A stretch of DNA of 13,895 nucleotides, taken from Nostoc sp. CHAB 5715. Lineage in GTDB: Bacteria; Cyanobacteriota; Cyanobacteriia; Cyanobacteriales; Nostocaceae. This document shows, piece by piece, positions 5,222 through 12,991 of this stretch. Numbering within the stretch: position 1 is the stretch's first letter; each line of letters opens with the position of its first letter. Below the pieces are notes generated by a model. It had not been told where the DNA came from. It saw only the letters and a program-made list of their open reading frames with translations, and did no database searches. The DNA lies in the NCBI RefSeq assembly GCF_020829685.1, contig NZ_JAIVFR010000056.1:1-13895 (forward strand). Reading direction: 5' to 3'. Made by a program: the position numbers and the translations under genes.

Positions 5222-5554
5222 GAAAAACTTCAGAAATGGCAGATTTTAGCTTGATTACTAACCATTCTAACCATTCATCTCATAACTTAGTACTTTAACC
5301 TATTGATTTATAACCAATACAGTAAACTACCACGTCTATAATGCATTCATCTTTATTTTTTAAGATTTTGTGGAATTAGTACCATAGATAAACAATCATA
5401 CAATATATTTAGATGCATCTATTAGGGAATGACTTCCCCAGCTTCTTGGGATGGAGGAAACAAAGGGCTGGCTTAAATTCTTGTAGGATGCAATTCTTTC
5501 CAAAATCAAAAATCAAAACCTACTAGCCCAAAAAGAGAAAGAAGCTCAAAACTC

Positions 5555-6790
5555 ATGGCAGACCAAATGCAGTGGGCAAACGCCCTATCAACCCGTCATT
5601 CTTTGGAAGCAGCTGTTACAGATGTGGTGGAACGAGCTGTCTCATCGTTAACAGCACCTGCGGATCTAGGACTGGTATTCATTTCGTCTGCTTTTACGAG
5701 TGAGTATTCCCGACTCTTACCCTTGTTAGCTGAGAAACTTTCTGTGCCTGTGCTAATTGGCTGTAGTGGTGGAGGTGTGATTGGGACGACAGTTAACGGA
5801 GAAATCCAAGAATTAGAAGCTGAACCAGCTATTAGCTTGACTTTAGCACACCTTCCAGGGGTGAAGGTTCAAGTTTTTCATATTGTTGCTGAAGAATTAC
5901 CTGATTTAGACAGTTCACCAGATGCTTGGGTTGATTTAATCGGTGTGCCAACATCACCGACACCCCAGTTTATCTTGCTGTCTAGTTCTTTCGCTTCTGG
6001 AATCAACGATTTATTGCAGGGGTTGGATTTTGCTTATCCAGGATCGGTGATAGTGGGGGGACAGGCTAGCGGTGGGGGTATGGGTGGTCGTGTTGCCCTT
6101 TTTTGTAACGATACTGAGGGCGGGGAATGCCAAAGTTTGTATCGTGAGGGGACTGTTGGTATAGCTTTGACTGGCAATATTGTTTTGGAAACGATTGTAG
6201 CCCAAGGATGCCGACCGATTGGCAAACCGTTGCAAGTTACAAAAGCCGATCGCAACATCATCTTAGAGTTAGATGAGCAAGTGCCTCTAGTGGTATTGCG
6301 AGATTTGATTGCTAGTCTGAGCGAACACGAACGGATTTTAGCACAGCACTCTCTGTTTGTTGGTGTGGCGATGGATGAATTTAAGCTGGCTTTGCAACAG
6401 GGAGACTTTTTAATTCGTGGTATTCTTGGGGTTGATCCAACAGCTGGGGCGATCGCAATTGGCGATCGCGTCCGTCCTGGACAAAGGCTACAATTCCACC
6501 TCCGTGATGCCCAAGCCTCTGCTGAAGACCTAGAATTACTCCTCCAAAGTTATCAACACCAACGAGACGCTGAACCCTCTGCTGTAGCCGCCTTAATGTT
6601 TGCCTGTCTGGGGCGAGGTGAAGGACTCTATGGTAAACCCAATTTCGATTCTGAACTATTTCGGCGTTACATCAACGATATTCCTGTAGGCGGCTTTTTC
6701 TGTGGTGGTGAAATCGGCCCTGTTGGTGGCAGAACTTTCTTACATGCCTACACATCCGCATTTGGAATTTGTCGCCAAAATCAGTTATGA
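5555..6790 (+). CDS. FIST domain signal-sensing protein
   Basis: The 411-residue product fits the two-part FIST family. The N-terminal half (about 38-230) includes GLVFISSAFTSEY, LIGCSGGGVIG (68-77) and the glycine-rich GGQASGGGMGGRVAL (168-182). The C-terminal half (about 235-405) ends with PVGGFFCGGEIGPVGGRTFL, then HAYTSAFGIC. FIST domains are proposed small-molecule sensors, possibly for amino acids, often linked to histidine kinases, cyclic-di-GMP enzymes or chemoreceptors. Here the protein stands alone, has no signal peptide or membrane segment, and is probably cytosolic. The ATG is preceded by a purine-rich AGAGAAAGAAG about 11 bp upstream. No signalling partner lies next to it, so its pathway is unknown. 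Confidence 0.88.
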   Translation: MADQMQWANALSTRHSLEAAVTDVVERAVSSLTAPADLGLVFISSAFTSEYSRLLPLLAEKLSVPVLIGCSGGGVIGTTVNGEIQELEAEPAISLTLAHLPGVKVQVFHIVAEELPDLDSSPDAWVDLIGVPTSPTPQFILLSSSFASGINDLLQGLDFAYPGSVIVGGQASGGGMGGRVALFCNDTEGGECQSLYREGTVGIALTGNIVLETIVAQGCRPIGKPLQVTKADRNIILELDEQVPLVVLRDLIASLSEHERILAQHSLFVGVAMDEFKLALQQGDFLIRGILGVDPTAGAIAIGDRVRPGQRLQFHLRDAQASAEDLELLLQSYQHQRDAEPSAVAALMFACLGRGEGLYGKPNFDSELFRRYINDIPVGGFFCGGEIGPVGGRTFLHAYTSAFGICRQNQL

Positions 6791-6824
6791 GTTATCAATT
6801 ATACTCCTAATTCTATCCTATCTA

Positions 6825-6897
6825 ATTTGTGAAAATTCGCGGTTTCCACCAGCTCCCCGACTTCGTAAAATTGTCGAGGAGCTAACTTTTCACAAAT
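6825..6897. terminator. Nested inverted repeats after the FIST gene
   Basis: ATTTGTGAAAA (6825-6835) pairs with TTTTCACAAAT (6887-6897). Inside, AGCTCCCCGAC (6851-6861) pairs with GTCGAGGAGCT (6873-6883) with one mismatch. Starting 35 bp after the FIST stop, this can form a long, interrupted hairpin. It may end transcription, although no long T-run follows, or it may be a palindromic repeat. Confidence 0.45.
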
Positions 6898-6941
6898 GAT
6901 TTAAGACCGCGATAGTAGCCTGTCACGTCGCTTCGCTCCGA

Positions 6942-6972
6942 ATTCAAAATTCAAAATTCAAAATTCAAAATT
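6942..6972. repeat. ATTCAAA heptamer tandem repeat
   Basis: Four copies of ATTCAAA are followed by a partial copy. Short 7-bp tandem repeats are typical of heterocyst-forming cyanobacteria. It lies in the 384-bp gap between the FIST and antitoxin genes. Confidence 0.8.
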
Positions 6973-7003
6973 ACAATCCTCATACTTCGGCTACGCTCAG
7001 TAA

Positions 7004-7107
7004 CCATAAATAAATTTAGGGGCTTGATCTTGGACTTTTTGGCGTTAAAGCTGAAGCATCGTGGCACAATTGTTTTTATATTTTCCATAAATGAATTTAG
7101 GGGCTTG
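7004..7107. repeat. Direct repeat upstream of the antitoxin-like gene
   Basis: A 23-bp block, CCATAAAT-R-AATTTAGGGGCTTG, occurs at 7004-7026 and 7085-7107 (22 of 23 identical). Weaker similarity follows each copy (TTTTTGGCGTTAAAG versus TCTTCGGTCATTAAAG). Placed 67 bp before the start codon at its closer end, it may be a duplicated promoter or operator. Confidence 0.65.
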
Positions 7108-7174
7108 TATCCTTTTTGTCTTCGGTCATTAAAGTAGAAAGTAATTTCAGTATTATTTATGGAGAGCTACTAGC

Positions 7175-7489
7175 ATGGTAAACAATAACAATCAAATACT
7201 ACCATTACTAACAGAGGCTGACAGAGAAGAGTTAGAAGGCGTTGTGCAGGTGTTAGCAAATGTAACTAAGCTCCCTGTTGAAATGGTTAAGCCACATTTT
7301 GATGCATTGCTTGAACAGTTGATGAAATCAAAACAGGATCAACCATTTTACAAAACTGCAACGGTTCTTGAGTGGATAACAGCTTTTCGGGAATGGGCAG
7401 AGAGCCATAGACGAGATACGCCCTTACTATCAGAGTATGCTTTAAGTCGGGCAGGAATATACGATGATGACGAAAACGAAGATATTTAA
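7175..7489 (+). CDS. Antitoxin-like protein next to a broken PIN toxin
   Basis: This is a 104-residue acidic, mostly helical protein: LTEADREELEGVVQVLANVT, a KLPVEMVKPHFDALLEQLM helix, then EWITAFREWAESHRR and an acidic tail YDDDENEDI. I do not recognise a named family. A GGAG about 9 bp before the ATG supports the start. The next gene, a PIN-domain frame, begins at the base after its TAA, which is the usual arrangement of an antitoxin-toxin pair, and this is the main reason for the call. Because the toxin is truncated, this gene may be a solitary antitoxin. Confidence 0.6.
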   Translation: MVNNNNQILPLLTEADREELEGVVQVLANVTKLPVEMVKPHFDALLEQLMKSKQDQPFYKTATVLEWITAFREWAESHRRDTPLLSEYALSRAGIYDDDENEDI

Positions 7490-7660
7490 GTGACTTATCT
7501 AGTCGATACCAATTTACTACTACTAAGTGTACAGCCACACCACCCAATATATGCAGATACATTGAACGCAATCTCAACTTTACGAGGAGCCGTTTGTTTA
7601 GGATTTAGCTGTTTTTCTATATTTGCAGATATATATCGATATAAACGCTCTAAATACTGA
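7490..7660 (+). pseudogene. PIN-domain toxin, truncated after about 32 codons
   Basis: From GTG at 7490 the frame reads VTYLVDTNLLLLSVQPHHPI, a PIN start with the first catalytic Asp in VDTN, and continues YADTLNAISTLR. In homologues as I know them a run such as RRGEVLCVLPQN and the rest of a roughly 135-residue domain would follow. Here the sequence becomes GAVCLGFSCF, A/T-rich and unrelated, and stops at 7658-7660 after 56 codons. Later acidic residues of the active site are missing, so no RNase activity is expected. Confidence 0.75.
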
Positions 7661-7780
7661 TATATATATAAGTATATTCCTGAGATAGACAAGTTTAAAT
7701 ATTAATTTATACCTTGTGTTCTCTAGCAAAAAGCTTCATGATTGATTGAGGAAGCATATAATTATAGGTGAGTTCATCAT

Positions 7781-7949
7781 CAGGGCTATTTCGTTCTAAA
7801 CATAAACCGCCCAGAACTAAAGTTTCGCGGCTCATAGCTTAAGTCCACTAAAGTGGACTAAAAACCTTTCTTAGTCGTCTTTAGACGACTTTTGTTATTA
7901 GCCTCAGAATTTATTCTGAGGCGGGCTAGATGAGAATGAAATAGCCCTG
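7781..7949. mobile_element. MITE-like element, copy 2
   Basis: Same length (169 bp) as copy 1, with perfect 12-bp ends CAGGGCTATTTC and GAAATAGCCCTG. It is flanked by the direct repeat AGTTCATCAT (7771-7780 and 7950-7959). Inner palindromes AGTCCACTAAAGTGGACT, GTCGTCTTTAGACGAC and CTCAGAATTTATTCTGAG are better preserved than in copy 1. It ends about 107 bp before the kdpA start, in the likely promoter region. Confidence 0.85.
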
Positions 7950-8002
7950 AGTTCATCATAATGTCAATACCATTCTATATTCTTTCTAATTCATAGCAAG
8001 AA

Positions 8003-8018
8003 TATAATATTTTATAAT
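8003..8018 (+). promoter_or_regulatory. Candidate kdp promoter -10 boxes
   Basis: Two exact TATAAT hexamers (8003-8008 and 8013-8018) lie 39-54 bp before the kdpA ATG. Neither has a convincing -35 box at 16-18 bp, and the surrounding sequence is very A/T-rich, so chance is possible. Confidence 0.3.
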
Positions 8019-8056
8019 AATCTGAAATTTGTTGATGTCGGAGTTCAAATAATTCA

Positions 8057-9802
8057 ATGCTAGAAGGATGGATTCAAATCGTATTAACGTTACTAATTGT
8101 AGTAGCGATAACTCCCTTCTTTGGGCGCTATATGGCGCGTGTCTACCTTGAGCAAAGTACTTTTCTCGACCCAATTTTAAATCCGGTTGAGCAAGTGCTT
8201 TATGCCTTGGTTGGTGTTAAAAACAAAGAAAATATGACGGGCTGGCAGTATGGGCGGGCAATCCTATACAGCAACGTAGCAATGGGGTTGCTGATTTTCT
8301 TGATCATCATGAATCAGGGATGGTTGCCCCTCAATCCCACGGGGATAAATGCCCCAACTTGGGACACAGCGCTGCATACTACTATTTCTTTTATTACTAA
8401 TACTAACCAGCAGCACTATTCTGGTGAAACCTACATGAGCTATGGCAGCCAAATGTGGGGGCTTGGTTATCACATGTTCACTTCTGCTGCAACTGGTTTG
8501 GCGGTAGGAATTGCTTTTATTCGGGGATTGACGGGTAGATCGTTAGGCAACTTTTATGTAGACCTAATTCGCTCGATTACCCGAATTTTGCTGCCTATTT
8601 GTATTGTGGGCGCGATCGCCTTGATGGCGGCTGGTGTTCCAGAAACACTGGCGGGTGCAGTTGTATTCCCTACCTTGGAAGATCCGAACATTAGTCAGGC
8701 GATCGCTCGTGGCCCTGTTGCTCATTTTGAAATTATCAAGCAATTAGGGGAAAACGGCGGCGGCTTTTTCGCCATCAACTCGGCACACCCCTTTGAAAAT
8801 CCCAACGGATTTTCTAACTTGATTCAAATTGTGGCGATGATTTCAATCCCCACGTCCCTGATTTACGCCTACGGTTTATTTGCTAATAACACCAAGCAAG
8901 CCTGGTTAGTATATGGCATGGTTAGTGTGCTTTTCATCGTATTTGTCGTTATCAATGCCATTGGGGAATATAACGGCAACCCGGCTGTGAATGCACTGCT
9001 GGGTAGTCAGCAACCGAACCTGGAGGGTAAAGAAGTGCGGTTTGGTTGGGCACAATCTGCCTTGTTCGCAACAGTTACAACAGGCACGATGACCGGCGCT
9101 GTTAATAGTTTACACGACTCGTTCATGCCCAACGGCGGTTTTATTACCCTTTCCAATATGTTCCTGCAAATTATCTGGGGTGGACAGGGTACAGGAGCCG
9201 CTTATTTGTTTGCTTACCTGATTCTGGCTGTGTTCGCTACAGGGCTGATGGTAGGACGCACACCAGAATTTTTGGGACGCAAGATTGAGAAGCGCGAGGT
9301 TGTACTTGCTAGTTTTTTAATTCTGCTGGTTCACCCGATCGCTATTATGATTCCCGCAGGTATCACCCTAGCATTTGCTGATCAACTATCAGGAATTAGT
9401 AATCCGGGTTTTCACGGCTTTGCTCAAGTCATTTATGAATACGCCTCAGCTGCTGCTAACAACGGTTCTGGCTTTGAAGGTTTAGGAGATTCACAACCGT
9501 CACCTTTGGCGATCGCTACGGGTGCAAAAACCACTGCAACTGCCCTGTGGTGGAACTTGAGTACCTGCTTCAGTTTAATTGCTGGACGCTATATTCCAAT
9601 TCTGGGTTTGCTGTTTTTAGCAGATAGTATGTCTCGTAAGCAAGCTGTTCCTTACACCACTGGTACATTGCGAACCGATACCGGACTATTTACAGGTGTT
9701 ACCGCAGGCGTGATTTTAATTCTGGGCGCACTCACATTCTTCCCAGTACTTGCATTAGGCCCCATCGGTGAAGCCTTTTTTATTGCTAAAGGCATTGGCT
9801 AG
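8057..9802 (+). CDS. kdpA: K+-transporting ATPase subunit KdpA
   Basis: The 581-residue polytopic membrane protein is the potassium-binding, channel-like subunit of KdpFABC. Its four pore-loop repeats are visible: [14 protein letters not shown] (111-124), LGENGGGFF (230-238), [13 protein letters not shown] (339-351) and [12 protein letters not shown] (465-476), with about ten membrane helices around them. Length is normal, if slightly longer than the E. coli protein. The ATG follows GGAG by 12 bp. In this family K+ enters through the KdpA filter and moves by an internal tunnel to KdpB, which drives it with ATP. Expression is known to rise under K+ limitation. A 427-bp repeat-rich gap, unusual for kdp operons, separates it from kdpB. 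Confidence 0.98.
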   Translation: MLEGWIQIVLTLLIVVAITPFFGRYMARVYLEQSTFLDPILNPVEQVLYALVGVKNKENMTGWQYGRAILYSNVAMGLLIFLIIMNQGWLPLNPTGINAPTWDTALHTTISFITNTNQQHYSGETYMSYGSQMWGLGYHMFTSAATGLAVGIAFIRGLTGRSLGNFYVDLIRSITRILLPICIVGAIALMAAGVPETLAGAVVFPTLEDPNISQAIARGPVAHFEIIKQLGENGGGFFAINSAHPFENPNGFSNLIQIVAMISIPTSLIYAYGLFANNTKQAWLVYGMVSVLFIVFVVINAIGEYNGNPAVNALLGSQQPNLEGKEVRFGWAQSALFATVTTGTMTGAVNSLHDSFMPNGGFITLSNMFLQIIWGGQGTGAAYLFAYLILAVFATGLMVGRTPEFLGRKIEKREVVLASFLILLVHPIAIMIPAGITLAFADQLSGISNPGFHGFAQVIYEYASAAANNGSGFEGLGDSQPSPLAIATGAKTTATALWWNLSTCFSLIAGRYIPILGLLFLADSMSRKQAVPYTTGTLRTDTGLFTGVTAGVILILGALTFFPVLALGPIGEAFFIAKGIG

Positions 9803-9841
9803 GGAGTGGGGAGTGGGGAGTGGGGAGTAGGGGACAAGGGG
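9803..9841 (+). repeat. GGGGAGT heptamer repeat directly after kdpA
   Basis: Four copies of GGGAGTG/GGGGAGT follow the kdpA stop within 1 bp, then AGGGGACAAGGGGAC. At least four runs of 3-4 G within about 30 bp could form a G-quadruplex in the coding-strand DNA or in the mRNA. Confidence 0.75.
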
Positions 9842-9860
9842 ACAAGAAAAATTAGATACT

Positions 9861-10170
9861 CCGTTCATCCCCTCGGAACTCCATTAATCCACCTCGGAAC
9901 TCCATTAGGACTTACGCAAAAATTGCTAAAAAGCTTAATTTATCGAACCGCCAAGACGCCAAGAGCGCCGAGAATTCGTAGAGTGTGCGTAAGTCCTATC
10001 CATTAATCCACCTCGGAACTCCGTTCATCCACCTCGGAACTCCATTAATCCATCTCGGAACTCCATTAATCCACCTCGGAACTCCATTAATCCACCTCGG
10101 AACTCCATTAATCCACCTCGGAACTCCATTAATCCACCTCGGAACTCCATTAATCCACCTCGGAACTGGA
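9861..10170 (+). repeat. 21-bp tandem repeat array between kdpA and kdpB
   Basis: Ten copies of a 21-bp unit (CATTAATCCACCTCGGAACTC) are present: two before and eight after a 93-bp insertion at 9906-9998. Variants are CGTTCATCC and CATCTCGG units at the left side and GGATTCATCC at the right end. One frame reads the heptapeptide IHLGTPL over and over and runs on past the kdpB start out of frame (to 10491). No ribosome site or codon evidence shows that it is translated. It would be part of the kdpAB transcript. Confidence 0.9.
9906..9998. mobile_element. 93-bp MITE inserted in the 21-bp repeat array
   Basis: Perfect 13-bp inverted ends TAGGACTTACGCA (9906-9918) and TGCGTAAGTCCTA (9986-9998) are flanked by the 5-bp direct repeat TCCAT (9901-9905 and 9999-10003). 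Removing the element and one TCCAT restores an exact 21-bp repeat unit. It codes for nothing, and the core contains CGCCAAGACGCCAAGAGCGCC. Confidence 0.9.
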
Positions 10171-10229
10171 TTCATCCACCTTATCTTTCAATGCCCCATT
10201 CCCCAGTTCCCATTCCCAAAATTTAATGT

Positions 10230-12371
10230 ATGCCAACTACTAGTGATTCTCCTTCGCCTCGTATTGGATCTGGAACTCGTGACTCGCGCAAGCACACCCC
10301 CAAAGCAGATATGCGGGGACTTTACCAGAGAGCAATTCGTGAGTCATTTGTCAAGCTCGATCCGCGAATTACTGTCAGAAACCCAGTCATGTTTGTTGTT
10401 TGGGTGGGGACAATTGTCACCTTTCTTGTTACCCTTAACCCAAATCTGTTTGGTACAATTCAGGCGGATGTCAATCAACAACGTCTGTTAAATGGGGTAA
10501 TTACCTTTATTCTCTTTTTCACACTCGTTTTTGCCAACTTTGCGGAAGCTGTAGCTGAAGGGCGCGGTAAAGCACAGGCTGATTCACTGCGATCAACGCG
10601 ATCGGATACGATCGCTAACAAAATCCTCCCTGATGGTTCGATACAACAAGTCAATTCTACGGAACTGCGACGGGGCGATTTGGTAAAAGTAGTTGCAAAT
10701 AACATGATTCCCGCCGATGGAGATGTAATTAAAGGCATCGGCTCGGTGGATGAGTCTGCAATTACTGGAGAATCTGCCCCTGTACTGAAGCAACCAGGTA
10801 CAGATATTGCTAGTTCGGTAACAGGCGGTACACGCCTACTCTCAGATGAGTTGACAATTCGCATTACTGCTGATCCTGGTCAAGGCTTTATTGATCGCAT
10901 GATTGCCCTGGTAGAAGGAGCAGAACGTAACAAGACTCCCAACGAGATTGCTTTGACGGTATTATTGGCAGTGTTAACACAGGTATTCCTGATTGTGGTG
11001 GCGACAATGCCCCCATTTGTTGGCTACATCGCCAGCTTTATCAGCACGGCCTTTGGGGCTGAGGCGGGAAACAGTTTGCGGGCGGGTGCTAGCGTTGCTA
11101 TTCTCATCTCGTTACTGGTAGCTTTAATACCTACAACTATCGGTGGTTTGCTCAGTGCGATCGGTATTGCGGGGATGGATAGAGTAGCCCAATTTAACGT
11201 CATTGCTACCTCTGGTCGAGCAGTAGAAGCTTGCGGCGACATCAACACCTTGGTGCTGGATAAGACAGGCACTATTACCTTGGGTAATCGGATGGCTGAT
11301 GAGTTTATTCCTCTGGATAATCATTCAGTAGAAGATGTGGCGCAAGTCTCCCTCGCTGCTAGCTTGTTTGATGATACGCCAGAGGGCAAGTCAATTGTAC
11401 TTTTAGCAGAAAAATCTCAGGCTGCGGTAGACTTCAATCTCGACAAAGCCGAAGGTGTGGAATTTTCGGCAAAAACCCGGATGAGTGGCACGAATCTACC
11501 CGATGGCAAACAAATTCGCAAAGGGGCGGTAGAGGCGATTAAGGGATTTGTCCGTTCTCGTGGTGGCAACGTTTCTGATGATGTAGACGCAGCTTATGAG
11601 CGAGTTTCCCGGTTAGGCGGTACACCCTTAGCTGTTTGCCAAGATGACGAGATTTATGGCGTCATCTACCTCAAAGATATTGTCAAACCTGGTTTGCGGG
11701 AACGATTTGACCAACTCCGCCGCATGGGTGTTAAGACTATCATGCTCACAGGTGACAACCAAATTACCGCTTCGGTAATTGCCGAGGAAGCTGGGGTGGA
11801 TGATTTCATTGCCGAAGCGACTCCAGAAGACAAAATTGAGGTGATTCGCTCTGAGCAATCTGAGGGTAAACTGGTGGCAATGACTGGGGATGGTACTAAC
11901 GATGCACCTGCTTTAGCTCAAGCAAATGTGGGTGTGGCGATGAATTCTGGAACGCAAGCTGCCAAAGAAGCTGCTAACATGGTGGACTTAGACTCTGACC
12001 CCACGAAGCTAATTGACCTAGTAACCATAGGTAAACAGTTGCTAATTACTCGTGGAGCCTTGACAACATTCTCCATCGCTAACGATATTGCCAAGTATTT
12101 TGCGATCATTCCAACTATCTTTGCAGCTGCTGGAATCGGCGCACTTAATATTATGGGATTAAAGAGCGCCCAATCTGCGATCGTCTCGGCGCTGATTTAC
12201 AATGCTCTGATTATTCCAGCACTAATTCCGCTAGCACTCAGAGGGGTGAAGTTTTTACCTTTAACAGCAGATCAACTGCTACGTCGTAACATCTTAATCT
12301 TTGGTCTTGGCGGCATCGTTGCTCCCTTCATTGCCATCAAACTGATAGATATTATCCTACCCTTGTCTTAA
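10230..12371 (+). CDS. kdpB: K+-transporting ATPase subunit KdpB (P-type ATPase)
   Basis: The 713-residue catalytic subunit shows all P-type marks: actuator TGES (179-182), the membrane motif [13 protein letters not shown] (300-312), phosphorylation site DKTGT with D344, the KdpB nucleotide-pocket signature [10 protein letters not shown] (381-390), [13 protein letters not shown] (507-510) and hinge GDGTNDAP (553-560). The NDIAKYF stretch (618-624) holds the Asp/Lys pair known to couple the subunits. Ser182 matches the regulatory serine phosphorylated in E. coli KdpB. The N-terminal tail (1-27, Ser/Pro/Thr-rich) is longer than in enterics. The ATG at 10230 was chosen; another ATG 4 bp earlier is out of frame. 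No good ribosome site is visible. The kdpF-type gene follows after 6 bp. Confidence 0.98.
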   Translation: MPTTSDSPSPRIGSGTRDSRKHTPKADMRGLYQRAIRESFVKLDPRITVRNPVMFVVWVGTIVTFLVTLNPNLFGTIQADVNQQRLLNGVITFILFFTLVFANFAEAVAEGRGKAQADSLRSTRSDTIANKILPDGSIQQVNSTELRRGDLVKVVANNMIPADGDVIKGIGSVDESAITGESAPVLKQPGTDIASSVTGGTRLLSDELTIRITADPGQGFIDRMIALVEGAERNKTPNEIALTVLLAVLTQVFLIVVATMPPFVGYIASFISTAFGAEAGNSLRAGASVAILISLLVALIPTTIGGLLSAIGIAGMDRVAQFNVIATSGRAVEACGDINTLVLDKTGTITLGNRMADEFIPLDNHSVEDVAQVSLAASLFDDTPEGKSIVLLAEKSQAAVDFNLDKAEGVEFSAKTRMSGTNLPDGKQIRKGAVEAIKGFVRSRGGNVSDDVDAAYERVSRLGGTPLAVCQDDEIYGVIYLKDIVKPGLRERFDQLRRMGVKTIMLTGDNQITASVIAEEAGVDDFIAEATPEDKIEVIRSEQSEGKLVAMTGDGTNDAPALAQANVGVAMNSGTQAAKEAANMVDLDSDPTKLIDLVTIGKQLLITRGALTTFSIANDIAKYFAIIPTIFAAAGIGALNIMGLKSAQSAIVSALIYNALIIPALIPLALRGVKFLPLTADQLLRRNILIFGLGGIVAPFIAIKLIDIILPLS

Positions 12372-12377
12372 TTTACT

Positions 12378-12647
12378 ATGAAACCCGTTCAGATCCGACG
12401 CACTATTCTTGCATCCCAAGTATTAGAAGAAATAACTGAAATCTGGTGTCAATGGCAAAGACAAAAGCTGCCACTGTATTTATTCTTGGCGATGTGTTTC
12501 AACCTAGTGGTTGCACCTCTAGTCTATGCAGCTACTGGTGAACAACTTTCCCGCAGTCAATCTTGGGGATTGGGGCTGTTAGGAATGGTGACACTAGGGC
12601 TTTCTATCTATTTATTTTTTGTAATGTTTGTACCGGAGAAATTCTAG
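12378..12647 (+). CDS. kdpF: KdpF-type small subunit with N-terminal extension
   Basis: An 89-residue membrane protein lies between kdpB and kdpC. The last 25 residues (LLGMVTLGLSIYLFFVMFVPEKF, a single helix ending in P-E-x-F) look like KdpF, the roughly 29-residue peptide that stabilises the complex by sitting against KdpA and KdpB. It has an added amphipathic/basic N-terminus (1-30) and a further helix (LPLYLFLAMCFNLVVAPLVY, 31-50). The similar gene in Anabaena kdp operons has, from memory, been named kdpG. The position after kdpB differs from E. coli, where kdpF comes first. Start codon and 6-bp spacing after kdpB fit co-translation. Confidence 0.85.
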   Translation: MKPVQIRRTILASQVLEEITEIWCQWQRQKLPLYLFLAMCFNLVVAPLVYAATGEQLSRSQSWGLGLLGMVTLGLSIYLFFVMFVPEKF

Positions 12648-12904
12648 TAACCATTCCCTGGTTTAAAAAGACAGGGCTTTGTCCCCCGCCCAACACTACT
12701 AACAATTGCTTGTTCACTTATGTTGTTTGCGGAACTTACGGGCGCGGTTACGGTTGACCAGAGGATGTACTCATCCCCACACCCCATGACTCAATTTTCG
12801 TTGCTACTCGTTAGACAACTGAGCTACTAGCATAAGCCTTGAAAGCGAGTTAACTTCCTGCGTTGAGCTAATTTCACTGTTATTCCATTTTACCAAAAAA
12901 GCGT
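12648..12904 (+). other. First part of the long kdpF-kdpC spacer
   Basis: A gene-poor stretch inside the operon. One frame without a start codon (about 12651-12836) reads FVPRPTLLTIACSLMLFAEL, then TGAVTVDQ, which looks like a membrane segment from a lost gene, but I cannot name it. On the minus strand about 12806-12840 resembles a tRNA D-arm (TAGCTCAGTTGTCTAAC) without the rest of a tRNA. There is no clear terminator. Confidence 0.4.
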
Positions 12905-12991
12905 ATGTCACAGCAATTAAAATTGCCGTTCGGCTTTCCTCCACTGTCTGAAGTCAAGTTGTTTCCAGTCGTTTCGAGGATGTTCCTATGA
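12905..12991 (+). CDS. Possible 28-residue leader peptide coupled to kdpC
   Basis: The ATG at 12905 opens MSQQLKLPFGFPPLSEVKLF and the TGA at 12989-12991 overlaps the kdpC ATG (ATGA). A purine-rich AAAAAAGCG precedes the ATG. I do not recognise the peptide. The overlap suggests that ribosomes ending here could restart at kdpC, which otherwise lacks a nearby Shine-Dalgarno site. It could also be chance. Confidence 0.35.
   Translation: MSQQLKLPFGFPPLSEVKLFPVVSRMFL

Larger units (their letters stand above)
7661..8056. other. A/T-rich gene-free stretch before kdpA
   Basis: About 400 bp without a gene. It holds TATA-rich sequence (7660-7680), the second MITE-like copy (7781-7949) and the presumed kdp promoter region. 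I see no riboswitch-like structure or RNA gene. Confidence 0.6.

Noticed and set aside
5185..5554. Non-coding RNA or riboswitch between cp12 and the FIST gene
   Set aside because: The 370 bp are A/T-rich with no clear conserved structure. I see only the candidate cp12 -10 box and a purine-rich stretch before the FIST start.
9861..10170. CRISPR array
   Set aside because: Units are contiguous 21-bp tandem repeats without unique spacers, and no cas gene is nearby.
9985..10491. 168-codon ORF with IHLGTPL repeats as a protein gene
   Set aside because: It starts inside the MITE end, its second half is an out-of-frame reading of kdpB, and it has no ribosome site. It is kept only as a repeat and a low-probability finding.
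12740..12840. Possible tRNA gene on the minus strand (TAGCTCAGTTGTCTAACGAG resembles a D-arm)
   Set aside because: No anticodon stem, T-arm (GGTTCAAATCC-like) or matching acceptor stem follows, so at best it is a relic or chance.
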